From Enoplolaimus lenunculus (lineage: Eukaryota > Nematoda > Enoplea > Enoplida > Thoracostomopsidae): a stretch of DNA of 64,000 nucleotides. The stretch is from contig JASANG010002769.1 of assembly GCA_030248215.1 (NCBI GenBank), forward strand, positions 1 to 64,000, given 5' to 3'. The number at the start of each line of letters is the position of its first letter. Position 1 is the first letter of the stretch. Both the position numbers and the translations under genes were made by a program. Under the pieces are notes generated by a model that searched no databases, had not been told where the DNA came from, and saw only the letters and a list, made by a program, of their open reading frames with translations. Shown piece after piece: positions 25,516 to 36,000 of this stretch.

Positions 25516-25593
25516 GCGGGTTTCGGGTGGTTTCGAACTACCGACATTCTGCGTGTCAGGCAGACGCTGTTACCACTGCGCCACGCAGCCCGC
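25516..25593 (-). tRNA. tRNA-like Pol III sequence (tRNA relic or SINE head)
   Basis: Read on the - strand it starts GCGGGCT, has an A-box match TGGCGCAGTGG, a five-pair anticodon stem TCTGC/GCAGA around the loop CTGACAC (anticodon GAC, valine), and a B-box-like AGTTCGAAACC. The acceptor ends GCGGG/CCCGC pair, but the T-arm to acceptor spacing is about three bases long and the T stem has a mismatch. A decayed tRNA-Val or the head of a tRNA-derived SINE fits better than a working tRNA. Confidence 0.5.
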
Positions 25594-25950
25594 CGCTCCA
25601 ACTGCATTTTTCGTCGACTATATGTGTCGACCGTACAACATAATGTGCATTGCATTTATTGCATATGCACAAGCATGTCCCACATGCTTACATGCACATC
25701 CCTGTTCCCCAAAACAAACAGAAAATGGTCTAAAGTATTTCATGTTCTCACAGTAACAAAGCAAAATATAGAACTTAAAGCTTGTATTTGCTGCCACTAG
25801 CTATGGGATTTCATCAAGACCTACGTTTGCGGAAATAAAGGTATTGAAATCAAGTTTCGTTGAAATATATGAAAAAATTTTGGCAACCTTAATATTCTGG
25901 TTTTAAAAGCTAAGTACGAGCCGTTCCTCGCCTAATTAGAAGTAACCCAT
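25594..25950. other. Unassigned sequence between tRNA-like element and low-complexity block
   Basis: The + strand open frame running through here to 25800 crosses the repeat and the tRNA-like element and has no motif; I do not regard it as a gene. I looked here for the missing first exons of TRAPPC11 and did not see them. Confidence 0.4.
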
Positions 25951-26472
25951 GCTTCAAAAAATGAAAGGAAAAAAAAAAGAAAGGCTTTAGGGCCCCTAAG
26001 GCCCTCCTCTTCCCTATAAAAACTCTATAAAAAGCAGCAAAACACAAACCACCACCCCCCCCCCACACCACAGCACCGCTTTGTCGCGCCTGCACAACAC
26101 GCACCCACATTTCTAAAAAAAAAAAAAAAGAAAAAAAAAAAAAAAAAACACGGCAACCCAACCAAAATCAGCTATTAAAATTATAAAAAGAGATTTGGGG
26201 TACAAAAAAAAAAAAAAAACCCCAAAAAAAAAAAGAAATGAAACAAAATTTTTTTTGCCGACAGAAAAAAAACTAAGTTAGCTTCACTAATCAATTAAAA
26301 AAAGATAAAAAAAAGACTACCCCGTCGTAGTTGTCCTCCCTTCCTCGCGGCCTCTCCCCCCTCTTTTCCCTCTTTTTCTATCCTTATTATTTAACCTTTT
26401 TAGCAACTTTTAACTATACTCTTTTATACATACAACAATAATAAAAATTCTTTTTTTTTTTTTTTATCATAA
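25951..26472. repeat. Homopolymer-rich low-complexity block against the left LTR
   Basis: Long A runs, C runs and T runs dominate, with little ordinary sequence between. It stops exactly where the LTR begins (26473). Together with the lack of a target duplication around the retroelement, this suggests poorly resolved or gap-filled assembly rather than natural flank. Confidence 0.7.
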
Positions 26473-27470
26473 TGTCAGCTCTGGACTTCGCTATTTGGCC
26501 CTGTTTGAGGCTAAAATATCCAAAAATTGTAGGTTTTTGACTCATGCAATTCTAAGTGATCTGATCCGGGTTAGTACGCTCTGGAGTGTTAACACCGAGT
26601 TTTGCAGGTTTAATACAAGTAACAGAACAAACAATACGGCAGCGTACACAACATAAAGATCGGCGATGCCAATTTGACTCGCGAAATCCGCAATTTTACG
26701 AAATTTCGGGACAACTCAAAACTATGTCAAAACCGGGTGAGAATCCAAATGTTACGTCAAATCCGGGTAGAAATAGTCCAAATCCAGTAATTTTACGGCA
26801 ATTCTGCCCAAACGGAACCAATCGCAACGCACTCCACGCAATTATACCGATAATACAGAAGTTGCACTTTTTGCAACTAAATATGCGCAATTTTGCGTAA
26901 ACACCGAGGCGTCGCTACAAAACAGTATTTTCCAGCCGCAAACTAACAATTTCGCTATTCCGAGGTCCTAAAGCCGTTATTCTGGCTGACGGATGGCTGT
27001 AAACTACAATTTGCACTCAATTCACTAAAATTCGTAATGCTCGTAATACTCGTAATATATGTCCGATAGAAAGATGTCCGAATGCGCACTAAAAACTAGC
27101 TAAGCCAATAGAATTATTATTTAGCCGGAAAAACTCAAGGGGTAGCTCGAAAAATTGGCAGAAATAAGTTGGGGAATTTTGGGGAGGTTTTTGGTAAATT
27201 TAAAGGTTTTGAATAGGAAAATAGAATGCGCGAGCAAAAATAACCCAGAATATAAGAAATAACGAATACAGGCACAATATAAGGCAAAATAACGGCACAT
27301 TCATAAACTACTAAAATCGACTTAACTCAAACAAGTACAAAGCGACGGTAATGTCGCATAAAAGCGGGTTTGCAAGCATTAGAGGCCACGGGAGGACATA
27401 AACAGAGCCCGCGGCAATCGAGGGCGGGGGAACTGTGGTTGCAGGGCAACCACAGGACCCCTGCCCGACA
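26473..27470 (-). repeat. 3' LTR of the Gypsy element, 998 bp
   Basis: On the element strand it starts TGTCGGGC and ends GCTGACA, so it has TG..CA ends. It matches 39789-40786 over its whole length at a constant offset of 13316, which excludes net indels. Near its start is a 10-base stem (27433-27442 with 27446-27455) around a 3-base loop. Short open frames inside both LTRs are identical and have no known domain. Confidence 0.95.
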
Positions 27471-29088
27471 ACCGGGGGACTCATTTTTATGCCGTCCCAT
27501 GGCATAATGCTGCAAAAGAACGCTAAAACACATATTTTTACATCGAAATAACAGTAAAATACACAAAATTAAGGCGGTTATTTGGTGTTGAGCGTCATTT
27601 TGGAATGTTTTTAAAGCACAACATGGCGATTATTTGCATAAAATGTCTGTATCACTGCCAATAAACTCGTAATTATTCATGTTTTCAGCTCGTGACGTTG
27701 GCGATGGCGCAAAACAAGGTTAGTTTGGCAGGAAAAAAAATGTCTTTGGCGGTTAAAAATAGAGTTAAAATGCACCAGAAAAGTCCTGAGATTCGGTTAA
27801 AATACAGTTTTGTAGACGTAAAAAGCACCAAAAATGACGATTTTAATGTAGAATACCCCATTTTGAAGCCTGACGACCCACATTAGAGGCCTGAAACCCT
27901 GATACCCAATACAGTTTGACAGTTATACTACTATTTGAGCACCTGATGACTCAATTTGAGTCCAAAATACCTGAATAATACCTTGAATTCGAGTTGATGG
28001 TGCTATAAAAGGCGTAAATTTGCCTGAATACTTTAAGTTTTTAATGTTTTTTTCATTTCTTCTGATGTTGTATAACGTAACAGACGGCCGTTTGCCTCCG
28101 ATATAATGCGTCGATACCACAATAACGCGAATAGTTGACAAATAAATGCTGTTGAACAATGTAACAAATTGCGAATACAGTAATTATAATGCAGTTGAAC
28201 ATACCGAACGTTTGAATACGAGTGTTAATAACACAAGTGACCATCATAAGTGACGAACAATAACGAACCATAATGCTGTTGACCACAATAATTGTTGAAT
28301 ACAACGAATAATATGCTGTTGAACAGACCGAATCGTAACATGACCAGTAATAAGTGACAAAGAACATACGTTGACATAGTCATTGACAGTAATACAGTAC
28401 ATAATGACGTTGAACATACCATACGCGAACCATAATGACGATAATGACGCTGAGAATCATGTGACGATCATAACAATGGCATTGAACATAACATACGACA
28501 TAATACACGACATAATAACACGATATAACAATATACAAGACGCAATTGAACACATTTACACATTATACCCGCGAATACACGAAGCTGACGCTGTGAATCG
28601 AACAAAAGCGCAATTTATTGCTAAAAAACCGACCGAACCGGACCAAAGGAATGAATTTGAGCTATTGAAAAACGGCGAATTGTCGCCAGCGTGCGAATTT
28701 TGACAACAGGATTGAACGACGGTTGGCCCAATTTGAAATTTTGAACACCAATTGAATGTTTGATTGACCTGAAACTTACCAATTTGCACGCGAAAACTAC
28801 CTGAAATAGTGCGGAACGCATATGGTTATAACATACAGTTTATATAATACGATACATTGTGTGTGAGCGCTTATGTACTGGGCGTAAATTTGCCCCAAGT
28901 TTAGTGTGTTACATAGCACAGGGCGGAAATTTGCCCGACAACCGAAGTTGAACAATAAAACTAGGGCGTAATTTTGCCCGCAATATTGCAATAAGTCAAA
29001 ATCGAGGTGCCGTCAAGTCCGTGAGTTTATAGTGTGTGTGGGGCGTTAATTTGCCCAGTTATGTGTTGTTGTTGTTTATTGTCAAAAT
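27471..29088 (-). other. Non-coding region between ORF2 and the 3' LTR
   Basis: About 1.6 kb with no long frame. It carries repeated words based on 'gttgaac' plus 'ataatg', and five copies of a near-palindromic GGGCGTAAATTTGCCC motif (28010, 28880, 28921, 28964 and 29041, the first imperfect). The bases next to the 3' LTR are C-rich (GAGTCCCCCGGT) on the element strand, so I see no ordinary polypurine tract. Confidence 0.7.
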
Positions 29089-32000
29089 TTACTGGAACCG
29101 CTGGCGGGCTTGTGCCCAGCGCTCCGCCTGGATGCGTCGTAATTCATTAATTTTCTTGCAGACCAATGGTTGTAAGTACATTAATGTACGTCCACGCATT
29201 CGTTCTGTTTCAGTATTAAGTGTTATTCGAGCAACCATCAGCTGTTGTTCGTTTGTTGTTGTCCGAGTTACTTCGTATGCTCGAATTATTTCTTCGTCAA
29301 ATCTACGTCGTGCATTCCAATAGTAAGTATTGGGATACATAATGTGACAAAATCGTTCGAGTGTAATGCCATAGTACCACATTTTTGGACTTGTCATCAT
29401 TTTGTATTGTACTTTAATAGGTGCCAATGGAACACAAGCAATACGTGGCAAATGTGATGTTTTGCGATCGCAACGTCCAATAATTCGCATTACTCTGTCG
29501 CGCATTGTTTTTGCTAGATGCGATAATGCAAGTTTGTATGTTGCTGGCGATATGTCTGGCGTACCAGTTTCACATGTAGCTTGATAAAATTCCATTTCAT
29601 GCTCAGCAAGCAGTTCCAAAAAGTCGTTGTTATGCATTGTATACGTTAGTTCTAGCAAAATTTGATCGAGCGACTCACGAAAATGGTTTGCAATTTCGTT
29701 GACGCGACGTTCGATCCAATTCGGCAATACTGTTTCGTCTGGTGGTGGTATATAAGCGGTAAAGTATAACGCCGGAATTTGCAAACTGTACGGTTCGACG
29801 TCGTTCGGTAACAGTGTACTGCCATCAAAGAACGGATAATTAAAATCTGGATAGCGATGTGGTACATCTTCACCGACTAACGTTGGCATAATTCGTGATA
29901 CGTCAGAAACCGGTTGTTCAGGTTCTATACGACTAAATGTAGCTGCGCCTTGTTGGTATTGTCTGGCCGTAACTTCAGCCGATGCTGTGTCATCTAGTCG
30001 TTGGCGCTTAGTTTGTCGTTTTTCCAGTTCTGGCGATCTATGTCGTTTACGAGCGTTTATTATTGGACGATAATGTGTATAAAACGTCTGCACCGGCGGT
30101 GGTGACGGATTGTCAACTGTTCGGTGTCGTCCAACCTGTTTTAACGATAATGGTACTATGACTTTGTTGTTTCGACACACTGCTTCGTAATCGTCAATAA
30201 TTTGCTCAAGACGCTGAATTTCATCTTTCAATCGTGTTACGTAAGCTTCATGTGTTGTTGTTTCTTGAGCTTTATTGTCAAGCGTACGTTGCTGTCTTGA
30301 ACATAATTGTTGTAAATCTTCAACTTGTTGTTGTAAACGAATGATGCGCATATTACTGGAGTTGCTGGAGTCGCTCATCGTATCTGTAATGATGCGAACT
30401 TGATCAGCAATACGTGCCATTTTTGTATCGAGTTGCAAAAATAACGTTTTCAATTGATCTTTTGAATGTTGCTCCAACGTCGGCAGTAATTGTCGCAACT
30501 CCGAATTCATTAAAGTGTCCGTAATTGTGTGCAACGCCTGTGGTATCGGAACGCGCTGTGGACGTTGATATTGCACTTCGCCAGTTTCTTCCGTCCATTC
30601 TTCTTGCACGATCAGCCCTTCTTGTTGCAAAATATCTTGAATTTCTTCATCATGTGGTTGCGATATTATTGGTGGTACATATTGGACGTGACTGCGTCCC
30701 TGGTAAGCGTTACGTTGCGCTTCCTGAATTTCGCGAACCATCTGTTGATTTTCAGCTGTTATTGGATAATCTCTAATATATTGTGATATAGGCGATAATT
30801 GACCTTCCTGTGGTTTAATACGGACAAAATCGGTGTCGTCGCTAATTATGTTATTCAAGTCATGTAAACTACGTAGTACCGGATCTTGTTCAACGTCTAA
30901 TGATAAATTTGGTGGAATCGGTACTTCCGGATTGTTAGCAATTTGAAGTTGAGTAAACATATCGTCAATAAATTCCATATTTTGATCAAACTGCTGCATT
31001 TCCGTGTCCTCATTGTTGTCCTGGGCGCTAGTTTGCCCTTCTATCTCTTCTTCTTCTTCCTCACTTGACAGTGTCACAGTTTCATACTGCGGCAAACGTT
31101 TTACTGGTCGTTCGGCTGATTTTGGTATAACGATAATTTCATCAATTTGCTCGATTTCTTGTGGCTGTTGTTGTATTTGCCGTTGTTGTTGTTGTTGTTG
31201 TTCGGTTTCACGTTTTTGTTCTTGTTCAGCCTGACGTTGTTGTATTCGTCGCACACCTTCAGCCAATTCTGGATGTTGTTGTTGCCATTCTTGGTCAAGA
31301 ATTACAGAAATTTGATCATAAATGATTTGACGTATTTCTTGCATATCTGGTGGATCTTGATATTGCTCTGTTCTCCACGGAACGCTGTTACGTAACATAG
31401 CTGGTAGTTGATCTTCCGGTACTTGCGTAATATCGTGATCTTGTGGCAGAAGTAGATCGAGCCAGCGATGTTGGATTTTGTATAGCGTGTTGTTCCATGT
31501 TATATCAATAATTTCGTCATTATTCATCAGCGGTGTTATTTTAATTTCGTCAAAATGGGCGTCATTATACCCGAAAACACATGACGAATTTCTGTCAAAC
31601 TCAGGAAAATTGCGTGAAAAAGCACCGCACGCTTGTCGTAATAGTTTCGCTTCATTTTGTTGTAATGCTTCGAGACGACCCATTGGATCGTGTTCGACGT
31701 GTAGTCTGCGAAACACATAATCACGGGCAATATGGCCCCAATAATTCCACGCCTGTATTGGATTGTTATGCGTAAATTCGTTTTTTCGATAACGTAAATG
31801 ATCTGATAGTAATAGATCGTGTAGCATAACATCGTTTGTTGCGTATAACAAAAATTGTCGTAATTGTCGAGCATCGTAAATTTCTACGCGTCGTCCGTCA
31901 GTGTTGTTAAAAATACGGTAACGCAAACGTTTTAGTAACTTCAGTCCAAATGGTGTGTCACCGGATGGTGCTTCACCAGTATGTCGTCTAATAGTTTCTT

Positions 32001-32976
32001 TAAGGCCTAGAGGACAACCTCTTAATGTACCCTGGACGTCAATGCATCCGCTAGCTGGAAGAAATTGATTGGGCGCAAAAGCCCCGTTAAACAAATTTTT
32101 GTCTGAATCGTAGGCCCACCAGAGTTTTACGTAATCTGGATTTTCTAAAAACTGGTACAGAGGTTGTGGACATGTGGTACCAAACGCCGCTAAGTCGAAA
32201 TTAATGACTAAATTTTCGGTATTCGAAACCTGAATCGTGCGTGCACGGTTGTTCCATTTTGGATATTCTGGTCCACGTAACCAATCTTCACGTAAAAACG
32301 ATCGACACGCTGGCGGAATTTTTGGATACGTAAACGGATCAGCCATTTTGCTCATTGCAAAATGTTGGTTCTTGGAAAAATTAAAACCTTCGATGTCGCA
32401 ACTGTAAATGTTAGTTCTGGAATTCAGTAACAGCCCCATACACGGTTCTAGCATATCAACATGTTCGCAATTGACAACAAGACGTGGACGCATTATTTCT
32501 CGACCGAAAAATTGGGGACCGGGAAATGTTATATATGCACAGCGAGCGGGATGTTCACTTGGTAACTGAACGAAATGCGCGGGGTTGGGTGGTTCGTCTA
32601 CTTCAACACGGGGTGGTTGTTCTTCGTCTTCAAACTCCATAATCGTATAAAAACTTGCACAGCCGACGATGACGCAAACAATAATGCAAACTGCAATATA
32701 GTAATACAGCTGAAACAATATAACAAACACATACTTAGTGGGGGACAAGTATTGGGTTGGTCGAGCTTGATAATGCGTATGTACGTATCGCGTTATTATT
32801 TTTGCATATTGTCGTATGTTACTTATAACCAGAACCAACACTTCGCGTTTTGTGTGACTTGAATTTTGATTACAAAATGGAAGGTTACCGAGAATTTTGC
32901 CCGCGGTACTGATGTTATAACCGCCGGTGATTTGGTTTCGAGTCAAATTAGTTTTAGTATTTCCCATTACATGCAA
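29089..32976 (-). CDS. Gypsy ORF2: predicted DEDDy 3'-5' exonuclease plus Q-rich/coiled-coil protein, 1295 codons
   Basis: It lies downstream of pol in the usual env position. Near residues 82-112 is a hydrophobic run; a second plausible start is Met113 (32640), just after it. Residues about 160-395 match the DEDDy exonuclease plan (RNase D/WRN type): DIEG near 193 (motif I D-x-E), TIQVSNTENLVINFDLAAFG near 245, ENPDYVKLWWAYDSDKNLF near 278 (motif II D), GCIDVQGT then GLKE, and QFLLYATNDVMLHDLLL near 373 (motif III Y-x3-D). After this come a Q-run (about 580-615), an acidic stretch, a coiled coil (about 880-930) and a C-terminal region of unknown fold. No envelope-like signal peptide, furin site or fusion peptide is seen. 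The exonuclease call rests on motif order and spacing only. Confidence 0.7.
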   Translation of the reverse strand: MHVMGNTKTNLTRNQITGGYNISTAGKILGNLPFCNQNSSHTKREVLVLVISNIRQYAKIITRYVHTHYQARPTQYLSPTKYVFVILFQLYYYIAVCIIVCVIVGCASFYTIMEFEDEEQPPRVEVDEPPNPAHFVQLPSEHPARCAYITFPGPQFFGREIMRPRLVVNCEHVDMLEPCMGLLLNSRTNIYSCDIEGFNFSKNQHFAMSKMADPFTYPKIPPACRSFLREDWLRGPEYPKWNNRARTIQVSNTENLVINFDLAAFGTTCPQPLYQFLENPDYVKLWWAYDSDKNLFNGAFAPNQFLPASGCIDVQGTLRGCPLGLKETIRRHTGEAPSGDTPFGLKLLKRLRYRIFNNTDGRRVEIYDARQLRQFLLYATNDVMLHDLLLSDHLRYRKNEFTHNNPIQAWNYWGHIARDYVFRRLHVEHDPMGRLEALQQNEAKLLRQACGAFSRNFPEFDRNSSCVFGYNDAHFDEIKITPLMNNDEIIDITWNNTLYKIQHRWLDLLLPQDHDITQVPEDQLPAMLRNSVPWRTEQYQDPPDMQEIRQIIYDQISVILDQEWQQQHPELAEGVRRIQQRQAEQEQKRETEQQQQQQRQIQQQPQEIEQIDEIIVIPKSAERPVKRLPQYETVTLSSEEEEEEIEGQTSAQDNNEDTEMQQFDQNMEFIDDMFTQLQIANNPEVPIPPNLSLDVEQDPVLRSLHDLNNIISDDTDFVRIKPQEGQLSPISQYIRDYPITAENQQMVREIQEAQRNAYQGRSHVQYVPPIISQPHDEEIQDILQQEGLIVQEEWTEETGEVQYQRPQRVPIPQALHTITDTLMNSELRQLLPTLEQHSKDQLKTLFLQLDTKMARIADQVRIITDTMSDSSNSSNMRIIRLQQQVEDLQQLCSRQQRTLDNKAQETTTHEAYVTRLKDEIQRLEQIIDDYEAVCRNNKVIVPLSLKQVGRHRTVDNPSPPPVQTFYTHYRPIINARKRHRSPELEKRQTKRQRLDDTASAEVTARQYQQGAATFSRIEPEQPVSDVSRIMPTLVGEDVPHRYPDFNYPFFDGSTLLPNDVEPYSLQIPALYFTAYIPPPDETVLPNWIERRVNEIANHFRESLDQILLELTYTMHNNDFLELLAEHEMEFYQATCETGTPDISPATYKLALSHLAKTMRDRVMRIIGRCDRKTSHLPRIACVPLAPIKVQYKMMTSPKMWYYGITLERFCHIMYPNTYYWNARRRFDEEIIRAYEVTRTTTNEQQLMVARITLNTETERMRGRTLMYLQPLVCKKINELRRIQAERWAQARQRFQ

Positions 32977-33063
32977 ACTAAATAAACCAAATTGTGTTAG
33001 TTGATAACATGTTATTTTAGTGTTAGCGGAGCAAAAGAATGTAAAAATGCTCCGACCATATAG

Positions 33064-36000
33064 TCATTGTTCTTCAACTAAACGTGTGTGACAGGTACTA
33101 CAATGCCATACCGCATGCGGCGGTTCCTCGTCTAAATTAACACAATCCATGTGATACCATTCCAAACAATAGTCACATTGTATCCAAGTTCTATCGAAGC
33201 CTTTTTTAACTTCTGCATTAAAGCTACGATTGCAAACACCGCATAATGCGTCTAGATCATTTTGCTTAGCGCTAGCATTAGCCTTATTGCCTCGCAGCTT
33301 ACGTTCATAGTTAGTATAATCTTCCGCGGTACCTGAAAAGAGTTTAAACTGCCGTTTATTATACCACTTAGGTGGTCGATTAGGCGTTCCGACCGGAATT
33401 AACTTAATGTTAGGATCTTTAACTTCGACCACGCGATATAACCGTTCAAACTCTGGATGGAATTTGTTGGTAATACGTTTCGGATCTAACTTTTCGATCT
33501 TTTTCATAAGTACTAAATCGCCAACAGTAAACTTGCGAGTGCGCGCACGACGATCAAAATAAAATTTGTAACGCATTTGCGATTGCTCAATATGATACGC
33601 TGCTTCGCACCACGTACGTGTCATTTCTTCGAACAGTTTTGAAGCGTACGAATCTTGCGTAACTTGTGTTTGCAACGGATACATTTGATTGTCACCTGGT
33701 ATATTTGGATCGCGGCCATGTGTCATGAAAAACGGTGTTTCGCCTGTTGTTGCGTGTGGCGTAGTTCGATAAGCGAATAATGCGGCATTTAGAAGCGTAT
33801 CCCAAGCCGCGTCATATTGTTCTGCCAGCGGTTTTAATATGCGTACCAACGTTTGGTTCCAGCGTTCGACGAGTCCATTTGCTTGATGATGATACGGAGC
33901 CGAATATGCGACTCGTGAACCTACTTCAAACATTTCTTGTTTATATAACTCCGAAATGAATGCTGAACCCTGGTCAGATAAAATAATTCGCGGTACGCCG
34001 TGACGCGGTATCCATTCATTTAATATTATATTTATAACCGTAACTGCGGTTTGATCTGCTGTTGGATACGCTTCAGCCCATTTAGTAAAATAGTCAATGA
34101 TACACAAGATATATTTGTTACCTGTTGGTGTTTCTGGTAACGGTCCGATGAAGTCAATGCCAACCATGTGAAACGGATAGATTGGCTGAATTGGTTGTAA
34201 AGCGTCTTTACGATTTGGTCCATGACGAAAACGTTGGCATGGTATACAGTGTTCGACAAAATCCGTGATATCGCGCATGCAGTTGGGCCAGAAAAACTTA
34301 CGAGTTAACTTACTAAATAGCTTTTTGGCGCCAATATGCCCACCGTATTTAGTGCTATGATATTGTTCTAATAATGGCAAACGGAATATTTCCGGCACAA
34401 CTACTTGCAATTCGTCAAAATCAATTCTTGCCGGACGTGTTGGTTTCGCGATATGAAACAATACTTCGCTAAATATTACGTAATATGGTTCATGGTCAAG
34501 AATCCATCTACGTTCAGATCGCCCGATGCCTTCTGGCATTTCCTGTGTTTCTAAATACTGTATCAGTACGCGTAACTTCGCGTCATTTCGCTGCGCTTCA
34601 ACTAATTGCGCTTTCTCCCAGGGCGAATCTGTCGAATGATCTTCCATGAATACGTCCGGCACATATCGTCGTTCGTCATCAGCCGTGGTATCGTCAATTT
34701 CGATACTTGTTTGATCAGCGTCATTCTGCTGCGATGCATCAACGGATACCTCATTGCCTACCTCAGCGTCAGTTCGCTGCTGGCTATCTGCGAATGTGAA
34801 TTGCTCAGGTGGTAGAGCTTGTACTTTACTTGGTGGCAGAGCAGCAGGAGCACGAACATAAGTATGATCGCTTCGATGTACTGGAGCGATGTGTTTTGAT
34901 ATATATTTCTCACGAGCTTTGGCGATGCTTAGCGCTGCTGCTTTTACTTTAGTTTCCATATCCAGTGGTTCGTCATTAATCTCGGTTGGCTCAGCTGGTA
35001 GTATTGGCGGCCGAGACAAGGCGTCAGCATTTGCATGAGCTGAACCTTTACGATAGATGATCTCATAGTCATATTCCTGTATGCGTAGCGCAAACTTTGC
35101 TAAGCGTGTTGTTAATTGTGCTAAAGATCGTCGTTTATCAAGAATCTGTATTAGCGCCGAATGATCAGTAATTATAGTGGTATAATTGCCTAGCAGGTAT
35201 GGTCTAAATTGTGTTAATGCTTTTACAACTGCTAAACATTCTTTCTCAGTAATAGCATATCGTGTCTCAGCATCAGTTAACTTACGGCTACCGTAACAAA
35301 TGACACGTTCTTTACCATCGTCAGATTTCTGCGCCAAGATATAACCGATACCAATGTCACTTGCATCTGTATATAGCGTAAACGGCTTACTGAAATTAGG
35401 ATATGCTAAAACAGGCGCTTCAGTTAAATGATCTTTTAATCTATCAAATGCTTGTTGACATTCTAATGACCAACGATCCTTTATCTGTACGTTCTTAATT
35501 CGACCGTGTGTTAACTCATACAACGGATTTGCAATCGAGCTATAAGAACGAATAAATTGTCGATAATAACCGGTCAAACCTAAAAACGCACGCACTTCAG
35601 TCACTGTCTTAGGTACAGGACTATCACGAATAGCCTTGACTTTTTCTGGATTAGGTCGAATACCATCCTCTGAAATCTGATGTCCTAAAAACAATAACTT
35701 ACTTTTAGCGAAGTCGCATTTACTTGGTTTGATTTTTAAACCAGCTTCGCGCAACCGTTGAAAGACTTGCGTGATGTCATACAGATGGTCCCAAAATCTA
35801 CACGAATAGATGATGACATCGTCGAGGTAGCACAGGCAAAATTCCATTAACATACCTGATAATACCATCTGCATCATGCGTTGGAACGTTGCCGGCGCAT
35901 TGCAATGACCGAAGGGCATAGACGTAAATTCGAATAACCCTTCATGGCAAATAAATGCCGTCTTTTCTATATCATCCTCATGCATTGGAACTTGCCAATA

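Noticed and set aside
25162-25800. 212-codon open frame on +
   Set aside because: It runs through an interspersed repeat and a tRNA-like sequence and has no ATG start or domain; only the first 40 codons look even slightly protein-like.
26586-26900. 104-codon frame in both LTRs
   Set aside because: Identical in both copies only because the LTRs are identical; no domain and non-coding function of LTRs explains it.
29652-31874. Numerous 60-110 codon frames opposite or overlapping ORF2 and gag-pol
   Set aside because: Shadows of the two long retroelement frames; no motifs of their own.
32640-32740. ORF2 as an envelope glycoprotein
   Set aside because: It has one N-terminal hydrophobic run but no signal peptide followed by an ectodomain, no furin site, fusion peptide or C-terminal anchor; the body reads as a nuclease plus Q-rich protein.
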